NCBI GenBank assembly: GCA_003583745.1
Contig: QXPY01000020.1
Span: forward strand, 1 to 37,431
Length of the DNA stretch: 37,431 nt
Direction of reading: 5' to 3'
DNA from: Rhodocyclales bacterium GT-UBC
GTDB taxonomy: Bacteria > Pseudomonadota > Gammaproteobacteria > Burkholderiales > Rhodocyclaceae
This document shows positions 29,838 to 37,376 of this stretch, in pieces (position 1 is the first letter of the stretch; every line of letters begins with the position of its first letter). Below the pieces are notes generated by a model. The model worked only from the letters and a program-made list of their open reading frames with translations. It ran no database searches and had not been told where the DNA came from. The translations under genes and the position numbers were made by a program.

Positions 29838-32576
29838 ATGTTGAGTCGCCGTAGTTTTTGTATCAATAGCGTCGCCACCGTCGCCGCTACGTTTGCCTTG
29901 GCCTCTCAGGCCGAGGCGAAGGAAACGCTTTCCAGCCAAGCAAACAAGGCCGGTGCAGATAAGCCGCCGAGCCTCGACAGCATTCCGATGGATGAAGCGA
30001 AGAGCCAATCCCTGATTTTTGCCGACTATCGCCAGCACGTCGCCGAACGAGCCGCTCTCGGCATTCCGCCCCTGCCGCTGAACCCGACCCAGACGGCGGC
30101 CGTCGCCTTCCTGCTGCGCAATCCGCCGAAAGGTGAAGAAAACTTTCTGCTCGACTTGATGAGTCAACGCGTCCCGCCCGGCGTCGATCCCTCGGCCAGC
30201 GTCAAGGCCGATTTCCTGGCCGGCATCGCGCTGGGCAAAACCCGCTCCCCGGTCATTTCACGTCAGCTGGCAACAGAACTCCTCGGCACCATGCAGGGCG
30301 GCTACAACGTCAAGACCCTGATCGCCTTGCTCGGCGACCCAAGCCTGGGCACTAGCGCTGCCGAAGGTCTGAAAAAAACCCTGCTGGTCTTTGGCGCGAT
30401 CAAGGATGTCCAGGCCCTGGCCGCCAAAGGCAATGCCAACGCCAAGGCCGTCCTGCGTTCGTGGGCTGAGGGAGAATGGTTCACCGCCCGCCCGGAACTG
30501 CCGCAAAGCATCAAGTTGACCGTCTTCAAGGTGAATGGCGAAACCAATACGGGTGACCTCTCCCCCGATCCGGACGCCAATACGCGTCCTGATATCCCGC
30601 TGCACGCCCTGGCCATTCTCAAATTCCCCCGGCCCGGCATCTCGCCCGACCAGCCGGGCAAGCGCGGCCCGCTCAAGCAACTGGAAGCGATCAAGGCCAA
30701 GGGCAATCCGGTAGTTTATGTCGGCGATGTCGTCGGCACTGGTTCGTCAAGAAAATCGGCCACCAATTCCGTCCTGTGGTGGACCGGCAAGGACATCCCC
30801 TATACCCCGAACAAGCATTTCGGTGGCTTTGTATTCGCCGGCAAGATCGCCCCGATCTTCTACAACACCATGCAGGATTCCGGTGCCCTGCCGATCGAAA
30901 TGGATGTCAGCCGACTGGAAATGGGTGACGTCATCGAATTGCGCCCCTACGAGGGCAAGGTACTGAAGAATGGCGAGGTAGTTGCCCAATTCAAGCTCAA
31001 GACCGACGTCCTGATCGACAGCGTGCGCGCTGGCGGGCGAATTCCGCTGATCATCGGCCGCAATCTGACCGCCGAAGCGCGCAAGATGCTCGGCATGGCG
31101 CCGATTGCCTTGTTCCGCCAACCCAAGGCCCCGCTCGATACCGGCAAGGGCTACACCCTGGCCCAGAAAATCGTCGGACGGGCCTGCGGACTCCCCAACG
31201 GCAAGGGCGTTCGCCCCGGCGCCTACTGCGAGCCGAAAATGGATACCGTCGGTTCTCAGGACACGATCGGCCTGATGACGCGCGACGAACAAAACGACCT
31301 CGCCTGCCTGTCCTTCAACGCCGACCTGGTGCTGCAGTCTTTCTGTCACACGGCGGCCTACCCGAAACCGGAAGACGTCAAGATGTACGCCGAACTCCCG
31401 CCCTACGTCGTATCGCATGGCGGCGTAGCGATTCGGCCGGGCGACGGGGTGCTCCACTCCTGGCTCAACCGCCTGGCCATGCCGGACTCGGTGGGCACCG
31501 GCGGCGACTCGCACACCCGCTTTCCGCTCGGCGTCTACTTCCCAGCCGGCTCCGGCTTGTGCGCCCTGGCTTCGGCTACCGGCGTCATGCCCCTCGACAT
31601 GCCGGAATCCGTGCTCGTCCGCTTCACAGGCGAGATGCAAGCCGGCGTCACCTTGCGCGATCTGGTCAATGCGATTCCCTACTACGCCTTCAAACAAGGT
31701 TTGCTCACCGTCGACAAGAAAGGCAAGAAAAACATCTTCTCCGGTCGTATCCTCGAAATCGAAGGCCTGCCCAACCTCAAGGTCGAGCAGGCTTTCGAAC
31801 TGTCCGACGCATCGGCTGAGCGCTCCGCCGCCGCCTGTACGGTCCGCTTGAACAAGGAACCCATCATCGAATACATGCATTCGAACGTGGGCTTGCTCAA
31901 ATGGATGGTGGCCAACGGCTATCAGGATCGGAACACTTTGCTCCGCCGCATCAAGAAGATGGAAGCCTGGCTGTCCAATCCCCAGGTCCAGGCTCCGGAC
32001 CCGGATGCCGAATATGCAGCGATCATCGAAATCAATCTCGCCGAGATCACCGAGCCGCTCCTCGCCTGCCCGAACGACCCCGACGACATCAAGCCGCTGT
32101 CGGCGGTAGCTGGCGCCAAGGTCGACGAGGCTTTCATCGGCTCGTGCCAGACCAACATCGGTCACTTCCGTGCCGCCGCGCAATTGCTGGCCAACAAGGA
32201 ACTGCCGACCCGCCTCTGGGTGGTGCCCCCGACCAAGATGGATGCCGACACGCTGAATCGCGAAGGCTATTACGCCAGTTTCGGCGAAGCCGGGGCGCGC
32301 ATGGAGACACCGGGCTGCTCGCTCTGCTTTGGCAATCAGGCACGCGCCCGCAAAGGCGCCACGGTCGTGTCGACATCGACCCGCAATTTCCCCAATCGCA
32401 TGGGTGAAGCGACCAACGTCTATCTGGCCTCGGCCGAGGTGGCAGCCATCTCCGCATCACTCGGCAGGATCCCGACCAAGGCCGAGTATCTGGACCGTAT
32501 GCAGGTCGTCCAGAAGAACGCGGGACAAATCTATCGCTATATGAACTTCGATCAGATGCCGGAATACAAGGCCTGA
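29838..32576 (+). CDS. acnB-like: aconitase B with Tat signal peptide (periplasmic)
   Basis: The protein has 912 residues. A signal peptide SRRSFCI (residues 3-9, matching the twin-arginine S-R-R-x-F pattern), a hydrophobic core and ASQAEA precede a complete AcnB: the HEAT-like domain from about residue 64 (FADYRQHVAERAALGIPPLP), GTGSSRKSATNSVL, SFCHTAAYPKPEDV, TGGDSHTRFP, and cluster cysteines 770, 827 and 830 in IGSCQTNIGHFR and GCSLCFGNQAR. It interconverts citrate, cis-aconitate and isocitrate (or 2-methylaconitate products) with a [4Fe-4S] cluster. Tat export would carry it folded with its cluster. GAGGAG precedes ATG 29838. Ordinary AcnB is cytoplasmic with about 865 residues. Confidence 0.9.
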   Translation: MLSRRSFCINSVATVAATFALASQAEAKETLSSQANKAGADKPPSLDSIPMDEAKSQSLIFADYRQHVAERAALGIPPLPLNPTQTAAVAFLLRNPPKGEENFLLDLMSQRVPPGVDPSASVKADFLAGIALGKTRSPVISRQLATELLGTMQGGYNVKTLIALLGDPSLGTSAAEGLKKTLLVFGAIKDVQALAAKGNANAKAVLRSWAEGEWFTARPELPQSIKLTVFKVNGETNTGDLSPDPDANTRPDIPLHALAILKFPRPGISPDQPGKRGPLKQLEAIKAKGNPVVYVGDVVGTGSSRKSATNSVLWWTGKDIPYTPNKHFGGFVFAGKIAPIFYNTMQDSGALPIEMDVSRLEMGDVIELRPYEGKVLKNGEVVAQFKLKTDVLIDSVRAGGRIPLIIGRNLTAEARKMLGMAPIALFRQPKAPLDTGKGYTLAQKIVGRACGLPNGKGVRPGAYCEPKMDTVGSQDTIGLMTRDEQNDLACLSFNADLVLQSFCHTAAYPKPEDVKMYAELPPYVVSHGGVAIRPGDGVLHSWLNRLAMPDSVGTGGDSHTRFPLGVYFPAGSGLCALASATGVMPLDMPESVLVRFTGEMQAGVTLRDLVNAIPYYAFKQGLLTVDKKGKKNIFSGRILEIEGLPNLKVEQAFELSDASAERSAAACTVRLNKEPIIEYMHSNVGLLKWMVANGYQDRNTLLRRIKKMEAWLSNPQVQAPDPDAEYAAIIEINLAEITEPLLACPNDPDDIKPLSAVAGAKVDEAFIGSCQTNIGHFRAAAQLLANKELPTRLWVVPPTKMDADTLNREGYYASFGEAGARMETPGCSLCFGNQARARKGATVVSTSTRNFPNRMGEATNVYLASAEVAAISASLGRIPTKAEYLDRMQVVQKNAGQIYRYMNFDQMPEYKA

Positions 32577-32629
32577 GCGAAGGTCGACAGCCCGCCCGGT
32601 GACCTTCGCGCCTCGGACCGAGGGTCACC
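32577..32629 (+). other. two mutually exclusive hairpins between aconitase and isomerase genes
   Basis: GCGAAGGTC (32577-32585) pairs with GACCTTCGC (32601-32609). Alternatively GGTGACC (32598-32604) pairs with GGTCACC (32623-32629), enclosing the small CCTCG/CGAGG stem at 32611-32623. The two outer stems share bases 32601-32604, so only one can form. No U tract follows. They could protect the aconitase mRNA end or tune expression of the second gene. Confidence 0.55.
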
Positions 32630-32673
32630 GCTGGCGGACGTTTACCTGATTGAAACGCACACGGACATCCACC

Positions 32674-33486
32674 ATGCACACCAGACGCTCGAAATACAAA
32701 ACCCTCCTTGCCGCCGGCCTGCTCCTGAGTTGGGCCGGCCTGTTGCAGGCCGCCGAAGTCATCGTGATGAGTTCCGGCGGCTTTTATTCCGCCATGGAAG
32801 AACTGGCACCGATATTTGAAAAGGAAACCGGTCACAAGGTGACCCTCGTTTCCGGCTCATCGATGGGCTCCTCACCCACAGCCATTCCGGCGCGCATGCA
32901 GCGCGGCGAAGCCGCCGATCTGCTGATGCTGGCATCCAGCGAACTGGACAAACTGATTGCCCAGGATCTCGCCGTTAAAGGCAGCCGAGTCGACCTGGTT
33001 CATTCCAAGATCGGCATGGTGGTCCGCCAAGGCCAAGCCAGACCCGATATCAGCACCAAGCAGGCTTTCGACAAAGTCTTGCTGGAAGCGCGCTCGATCG
33101 GCTATTCGGCCAGTGCCAGCGGCACGCATCTCGTCAACAACGTTTTTCCCAGACTGGGCATCGCCGAATATCACCAAGTGATGGCCAAATCGAAAGAAGT
33201 CGTCAAAGACCGGGTCGCCTCCTGGGTCGCGCGCGGCGACCTGGAAATCGGCTTTCAGCAAGTCAGCGAATTGCTGCCGATTCCCGGTGTCGAGTTCGTC
33301 GGTCCCATTCCGGCACCGTATCAAAAAGTCACGATCTTCTCGGCCGGCGTCGCCAAGGGTTCGAAACAACCGGAAGCCGGCCAGGCCCTGATCAAGTTCC
33401 TGACCTCGCCGTCCGCCTATCCGCTCATCACCAAACAAGGTCTCGAACCGGCCGCGCTCGCCGTTGCCGCGGAAAAGAAACAGTAA
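32674..33486 (+). CDS. ais-like: periplasmic ModA-like protein, probable aconitate isomerase
   Basis: A protein of 270 residues. The Sec signal peptide ends after LLQA (residue 26). The mature part is a class-II periplasmic binding fold: VIVMSSGGFYSAMEELAPIFE, GSSMGSSPTAIPARMQRGEAADLL (cited in pieces), SASASGTHLVNNVFPRLG and EIGFQQVSELLPIPGVEFVGPI. Databases would call it a molybdate-type substrate-binding protein, but no ABC permease or ATPase is nearby. Aconitate isomerase of Pseudomonas (trans- to cis-aconitate) is, from memory, a periplasmic member of this family, and the neighbour is an exported aconitase. Alternative: an orphan tricarboxylate-binding protein. The ribosome binding site is weak. 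Confidence 0.72.
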   Translation: MHTRRSKYKTLLAAGLLLSWAGLLQAAEVIVMSSGGFYSAMEELAPIFEKETGHKVTLVSGSSMGSSPTAIPARMQRGEAADLLMLASSELDKLIAQDLAVKGSRVDLVHSKIGMVVRQGQARPDISTKQAFDKVLLEARSIGYSASASGTHLVNNVFPRLGIAEYHQVMAKSKEVVKDRVASWVARGDLEIGFQQVSELLPIPGVEFVGPIPAPYQKVTIFSAGVAKGSKQPEAGQALIKFLTSPSAYPLITKQGLEPAALAVAAEKKQ

Positions 33487-33498
33487 GTCACCGATTTT

Positions 33499-33525
33499 GC
33501 AGCAACCGGGCTTGCCCGGTGCTGC
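33499..33525. terminator. hairpin between convergent genes
   Basis: GCAGC-A-ACCGGGC (33499-33511) pairs with GCCCGGT-GCTGC (33514-33525), a 12-bp stem with one bulged A and a TT loop, 13 bp after the isomerase-like gene's stop. It lacks a U tract on either strand but its location suggests transcription end for the operon. Confidence 0.5.
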
Positions 33526-33543
33526 GATGCATGCCGCCGCGCG

Positions 33544-35148
33544 CTAGCGCAGGCCGTAAATACTGCCTTCCTGCGGATACTCGATCTTGTACTCGACCTT
33601 GAAGCTGGCCGTCTCGGCTGGGGCCAGGGTTTTCTTCCAGGCAACGACGCCACGACGCTGCTCCCAGGCTTCGCTCGTCGGTGGCGGATCGAAACGAGCC
33701 GTCGTCTTGATTTCGTCCGATGTACTGACCGGGGACGATTCAAGAACCAGAAGATCCACCGCGCTCTTGTGCGCACTGGTCAACACGAACTGATCAGCGA
33801 GGCGGCGCTCATTGTGCTTCTCCAACAAGCCGGTGGCGCCGGAAAGGCTCTGGAGGGGATTGACTGCGACGCGCAGCAGATCGTCGCGCCCGAACGGCAT
33901 CACGAATCGCTCCCCGGCCTGCGGATCCCATTGGATCGCCCCGACATAGTTTCCGTCGCGGTACAGCTGCACATTGCCCGGAATCCATACACCTAGTGGC
34001 CGCTCGGCTTCGACGCTGACGTAGGCGGTGCGATCGAGGCGCGGCGCGACGCGGATTTCCTGACGTACCGGCAGCGTCTGCCGGGCCAGTGCCACCGCCG
34101 TTTCCCGCCCGTCCGAAGCCAGACTCAAGCGGGTCGGTACCTCGAACTCCGTTGCGAACGCGCTATTGGTCTCGAAAGTCGGAGCCTTATAGGCTGCTTC
34201 CTGCTTGTCGGCCATGGCCCGGGCTGCGGCAGGGGCGGCCGCATAAGCGGAAAACCCGCCGGCACGCGCCTCGGCCAGCTTCTGCGGCGGCGAATAGGAC
34301 AACAACCAGGGCTGGGGCGACCGGCCCTCCGGCGAAAGTTTGGGCTGCACGGTGGACAGCGACAGTTTGACGTTATGCCAGTCTTCACCGGTCTTTTGCG
34401 AAATCGTCGCGAGACGCTCCAATTCGAGCCTGGATGCGGCCGAATCGAGACTGGCCCGATAAGCCGGCTTCCACCCGGCGTGGTTCACCTGGTAGGAAAT
34501 CTTCACCGTTCCAGGGCGCTCCGCCAGCAGGTTGACCGTCAGCGCCAGGCTATCTTTGGCACCGGTACGTAACCGCGCCAGATCGCGTTGCAAGGCATCG
34601 ACCTTCTTGCCCAGATCACGTTTCTTGACGCCAATCCGCTGCAACTTGGCCAGCACATCCTGGGCGCCCCGTCCCAATGTATCGAGAATGCCGCCCAGCA
34701 CCCTGCCGTCGGCAACTGCAAGCGGCTGATCGGTCGGCGAACCTGGGCTGCCGAAGCGCTCCAGATAGGCCTTCACGATCTCCGCCGATTTGGCCTCGGC
34801 ATCGAGCACGGCAAGCTGATCCTGCAGCAGTTGAATCTTGCTTTCGAGTTCCGCTTCGGCCGGATTGACTGCCTGCAGGGTCGCAGTTTCCTCGATCACC
34901 ATCTCGCCGACCTGAATGCCCGGCCCGGCCTCGGCCCGCAAGGTCTGACGGTCGAGATGCGGCGAAAGGCCGGTAATCACGAGCCGACTGCTTCCTGGTC
35001 CAAGCTGGGCGGTACGTACCACCGTCGCGCTCCCCGGATAGAGAACGACGGCGGTAACCGGCGCCGTCATTTCAGCACGCAGAGTCGACCACGAGAGCGC
35101 GAGTACGCTGACGACGACAGCCATTTTTTTGCATACAAACAGGGCCAC
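33544..35148 (-). CDS. DUF4139/DUF4140 (MuiA-type) secreted protein
   Basis: A protein of 534 residues with an N-terminal signal (VVVSVLALSWSTLRA). It has the DUF4140 start (APVTAVVLYPGSATVVRTAQL), a coiled coil over about 90-200, then the DUF4139 beta-rich part with AGWKPAYRASLDSAASRLEL and VWIPGNVQLYRDGNYVG. The family is known as mucoidy inhibitor MuiA-like and is of unknown biochemical role, probably periplasmic or membrane-associated. GTG 35148 has AAGGAG 7 nt upstream. It is convergent with the isomerase-like gene and not part of that operon. Confidence 0.85.
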   Translation of the reverse strand: MALFVCKKMAVVVSVLALSWSTLRAEMTAPVTAVVLYPGSATVVRTAQLGPGSSRLVITGLSPHLDRQTLRAEAGPGIQVGEMVIEETATLQAVNPAEAELESKIQLLQDQLAVLDAEAKSAEIVKAYLERFGSPGSPTDQPLAVADGRVLGGILDTLGRGAQDVLAKLQRIGVKKRDLGKKVDALQRDLARLRTGAKDSLALTVNLLAERPGTVKISYQVNHAGWKPAYRASLDSAASRLELERLATISQKTGEDWHNVKLSLSTVQPKLSPEGRSPQPWLLSYSPPQKLAEARAGGFSAYAAAPAAARAMADKQEAAYKAPTFETNSAFATEFEVPTRLSLASDGRETAVALARQTLPVRQEIRVAPRLDRTAYVSVEAERPLGVWIPGNVQLYRDGNYVGAIQWDPQAGERFVMPFGRDDLLRVAVNPLQSLSGATGLLEKHNERRLADQFVLTSAHKSAVDLLVLESSPVSTSDEIKTTARFDPPPTSEAWEQRRGVVAWKKTLAPAETASFKVEYKIEYPQEGSIYGLR

Positions 35149-35465
35149 GACGAAACTCCTTTACGGTTAAACGGCCAGCAAGACCGACGCTCGCGCATCC
35201 TGCCAAAACCGGCATGACATGACAATGCCAAGCAACCGAAGCACCCGCATCAGCATTTGGGAACGAATCAAGAGCGATAAACGAAAGAAGAGAGCCGTTT
35301 ATGGCACGCCACAAACGCCGCAAGGATACGACCCTGCGGGGACTGAACAACAAGCGGAAATCGAAGGACGCGAACTGCCGTCGCCAGCTCATTCGGATTT
35401 GCTGCATCTCGCCTGGATGGGGTCTTGGCGATCACGGCCACGAAATAGCTACATAGCCTGAAAAG
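35149..35465. other. intergenic stretch with no recognised gene
   Basis: This 317-bp stretch lies between the DUF4139 start and the tRNA terminator. An 80-codon frame at 35219-35461 (plus) and a 66-codon frame on the minus strand overlap each other. Neither has a ribosome binding site or familiar sequence. Promoter elements of the DUF4139 gene must lie here, but no clear -10/-35 pair is visible. Confidence 0.4.
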
Positions 35466-35469
35466 CAAA

Positions 35470-35493
35470 AAGGCCTAGCGAATGCTAAGCCTT
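35470..35493 (-). terminator. terminator of the initiator tRNA gene
   Basis: On the minus strand AAGGCTTAGC (35493-35484) pairs with GCTAGGCCTT (35479-35470), including one U-G pair, around ATTC. TTTTGCTTTT follows, a good U tract. It lies 10 bp behind the tRNA 3' end. Confidence 0.85.
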
Positions 35494-35502
35494 TGATTTG
35501 CC

Positions 35503-35578
35503 TGGTTGCGGGGGCAGGACTTGAACCTGCGACCTTCGGGTTATGAGCCCGACGAGCTGCCAACTGCTCCACCCCGCG
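35503..35578 (-). tRNA. initiator tRNA-fMet (CAU)
   Basis: A 76-nt cloverleaf with encoded CCA. The anticodon CAT sits in GGGCTCATAACCC (complement at 35543-35545). The acceptor stem begins CGCGGGG and ends CCCCGCA, so position 1-72 is the C-A mismatch typical of the formyl-methionine initiator. The three G-C pairs (GGG/CCC) of the anticodon stem are also initiator marks. Confidence 0.97.
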
Positions 35579-35641
35579 TCCGAGAGGGGCGCATTATCCG
35601 GAAAGTATTACCCGCTGTCAACAGCTATTTAACGATCCTAT

Positions 35642-36259
35642 CTATTCCTGCAACCAGGAAAGCAGCGTCGACCATTGCTCGACATCGCGCTTGTATCTGG
35701 CCCGCGGCGGATCGAATACAGTCAGGCCGGCAGCGGCCACATTGACGTAGTTCTGGGTATTTCTCAGATAGGCGACGATGGGAATATCGAAATGCTTGAG
35801 AAACTCTTCGAGCATGCCTGCTGCCTTGGTCCGCGGATCGACGCGCATGGCGACAATCCCCACCTTGCCGCGATTGCTGCGCAGTTCGCTACGAATCGAG
35901 TTCAGAAAGTCTTCGGTTGCCGCCATGTCGAACACCGAGGGCACGAGCGGCACGATCACCTTGTCTACTGCCCGGAGGTAATCGGTAAGTTTGAAGCCCT
36001 GCAGGCCAGCCGGTGCATCGACCACCACCCAATCGGCCTCCTTGGGCAAGCTGAGGGAAATCTGGTTGCCGGCAAAATAGCCGGTAACCGGGGGCAAGGC
36101 CTGATCGCGGAAAGCCATCCAGCGCAAGGCGGACTGCTGGCGATCCAGGTCGCACAACGTTGTCTTTTGGCCCTGATTGGCGAAATAGCCGGACAAATTG
36201 GTGGCCAGCGTCGTTTTACCCGCCCCCCCCTTTGGATTTGCCACCATGACTGCGCGCAT
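35642..36259 (-). CDS. ParA/MinD-like ATPase, orphan
   Basis: A protein of 205 residues. The deviant Walker A is KGGAGKTTLATNL at 9-21. Switch motifs follow: TLCDLDRQQSAL, then WVVVDAPAGLQG. The later part DFLNSIRSELRS and RVDPRTKAAGMLEEFLKH resembles short ParA-family proteins that position cytoplasmic or chemosensory cargo. There is no ParB partner or centromere-like repeats nearby. I choose ATG 36259 with GGGAG at good distance. It is divergent from the IclR gene (97 bp between starts) and lies 63 bp from the tRNA-fMet gene. Confidence 0.9.
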   Translation of the reverse strand: MRAVMVANPKGGAGKTTLATNLSGYFANQGQKTTLCDLDRQQSALRWMAFRDQALPPVTGYFAGNQISLSLPKEADWVVVDAPAGLQGFKLTDYLRAVDKVIVPLVPSVFDMAATEDFLNSIRSELRSNRGKVGIVAMRVDPRTKAAGMLEEFLKHFDIPIVAYLRNTQNYVNVAAAGLTVFDPPRARYKRDVEQWSTLLSWLQE

Positions 36260-36355
36260 ACACACTCCCTGAATATTTATCGTGCAATTATATTCGGCCG
36301 CCTCAAGCCCGTCATAGATGCATAGAATATAGCCTTTGCCAAAATTCGAATCATC

Positions 36356-37156
36356 ATGGTCACAAAAGTCGCTAGCGAGCGCCAAGGCATTCAGTCCGTC
36401 GAAGTTGGTTTCCGCCTCCTCAAAGTCCTGGCCGCAACCAATCGACCGATGATGCTGCGCGATATCGCCAAGGGCGCCGGCATGCCGGCCGCCAAAGCCC
36501 ACCGCTACATGGTGAGCTTTCTGCGTATCGGCATTGTCGAGCAGGATGCCAGTAGCGGCCGCTACGATCTCGGTGCTTACGCCCTCGAACTTGGCCTCTC
36601 CGGACTGGGCCGCCTCGACCCGGTACGCCTGGCCGGCCCCATCCTCGACTCGCTCTGTGAAGAAATCCAGGAGACTGTCGGCTTGGCGGTCTGGGGGACC
36701 TATGGCGCGACCATCGTTCGGATTGTGGACGCCGGCGCGCCGATCACTATCACCGTCCGTCCCGGTACCGTGCTACCGCTCTACAAATCGGCAACCGGAC
36801 GCGCCTTTGCCGCCTTCCATCGCTCCCCGTTCATGAAAAAAATGCTCGACGAAGAATTGCGCAGCATTTCGGAAAGCAGCAGCACGGCAATTACCACCGT
36901 TCGCCGGCAACTGGAAAAGACCCTGACCGAATTCCGCACACGCGGCATTGCCCGAGCCACCGGCAGCCTGACTCCGGGCATCAACGGCTTCAGTGCACCG
37001 GTGTACGATCATTCGGGCAGCATGGTTGCCGCGATTACCTCCCTTGGCGCAGTGGGCGAATTCAACGTCGAATGGGACAGCCCGGTCGCCAAGGCCATGC
37101 AGGAAGCCGCACTGGCCCTGTCGCACCGCCTCGGATTCGGCAGCATCAAGGAGTAA
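36356..37156 (+). CDS. IclR family transcriptional regulator
   Basis: A regulator of 266 residues. The N-terminal winged helix covers about 10-75 (SVEVGFRLLKVLAATNRPMMLRDIAK, PAAKAHRYMVSFLRIGIVEQ). The GAF-like effector domain (about 90-260) has VGLAVWGTYGATIVRIVDAG, LPLYKSATGRAFAAF, and a closing GFSAPVYDHSGSMVAAITSLG. IclR proteins often control aromatic or small-acid catabolism, but no such genes are next to it here. The ATG at 36356 lies close to the ParA start region, so both may share a promoter stretch. Confidence 0.92.
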   Translation: MVTKVASERQGIQSVEVGFRLLKVLAATNRPMMLRDIAKGAGMPAAKAHRYMVSFLRIGIVEQDASSGRYDLGAYALELGLSGLGRLDPVRLAGPILDSLCEEIQETVGLAVWGTYGATIVRIVDAGAPITITVRPGTVLPLYKSATGRAFAAFHRSPFMKKMLDEELRSISESSSTAITTVRRQLEKTLTEFRTRGIARATGSLTPGINGFSAPVYDHSGSMVAAITSLGAVGEFNVEWDSPVAKAMQEAALALSHRLGFGSIKE

Positions 37157-37161
37157 TCCGA

Positions 37162-37190
37162 CCAACCGGTTGGCTGGCCGCAAGCGGCCA
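37162..37190 (+). terminator. hairpins after the IclR gene
   Basis: CCAACCGGTTGG (37162-37173) is a perfect palindrome, followed by TGGCCGC (37175-37181), loop AA, and GCGGCCA (37184-37190). They lie 6 bp after the IclR stop. No U tract is present. From here to 37376 I see no gene. Confidence 0.5.
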
Positions 37191-37376
37191 ACCGCGCCCA
37201 TCGTGGCAGCAAGAAGATTGGGCAGGAACTTCAATCGGCATCCCTTGCCCGCCATACCGCGCAATCAGACAACAAGCGAATGCCACGTCATTCGACCAGA
37301 GATCGAAGCGGAGCTTGACCGAAGGGAGTGTGCGGAAGGGGAATCGGCATGCCGTCCTGGCGGATGACAAGCGGAA

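Noticed and set aside
32674..33486. Molybdate ABC transporter binding protein ModA in a strict sense
   Set aside because: No permease or ATPase genes nearby and an aconitase as operon partner; only the fold is shared.
35219..35461. 80-codon open frame between DUF4139 and the tRNA
   Set aside because: Repetitive polar sequence without ribosome binding site or known motif, overlapped by another frame on the opposite strand.
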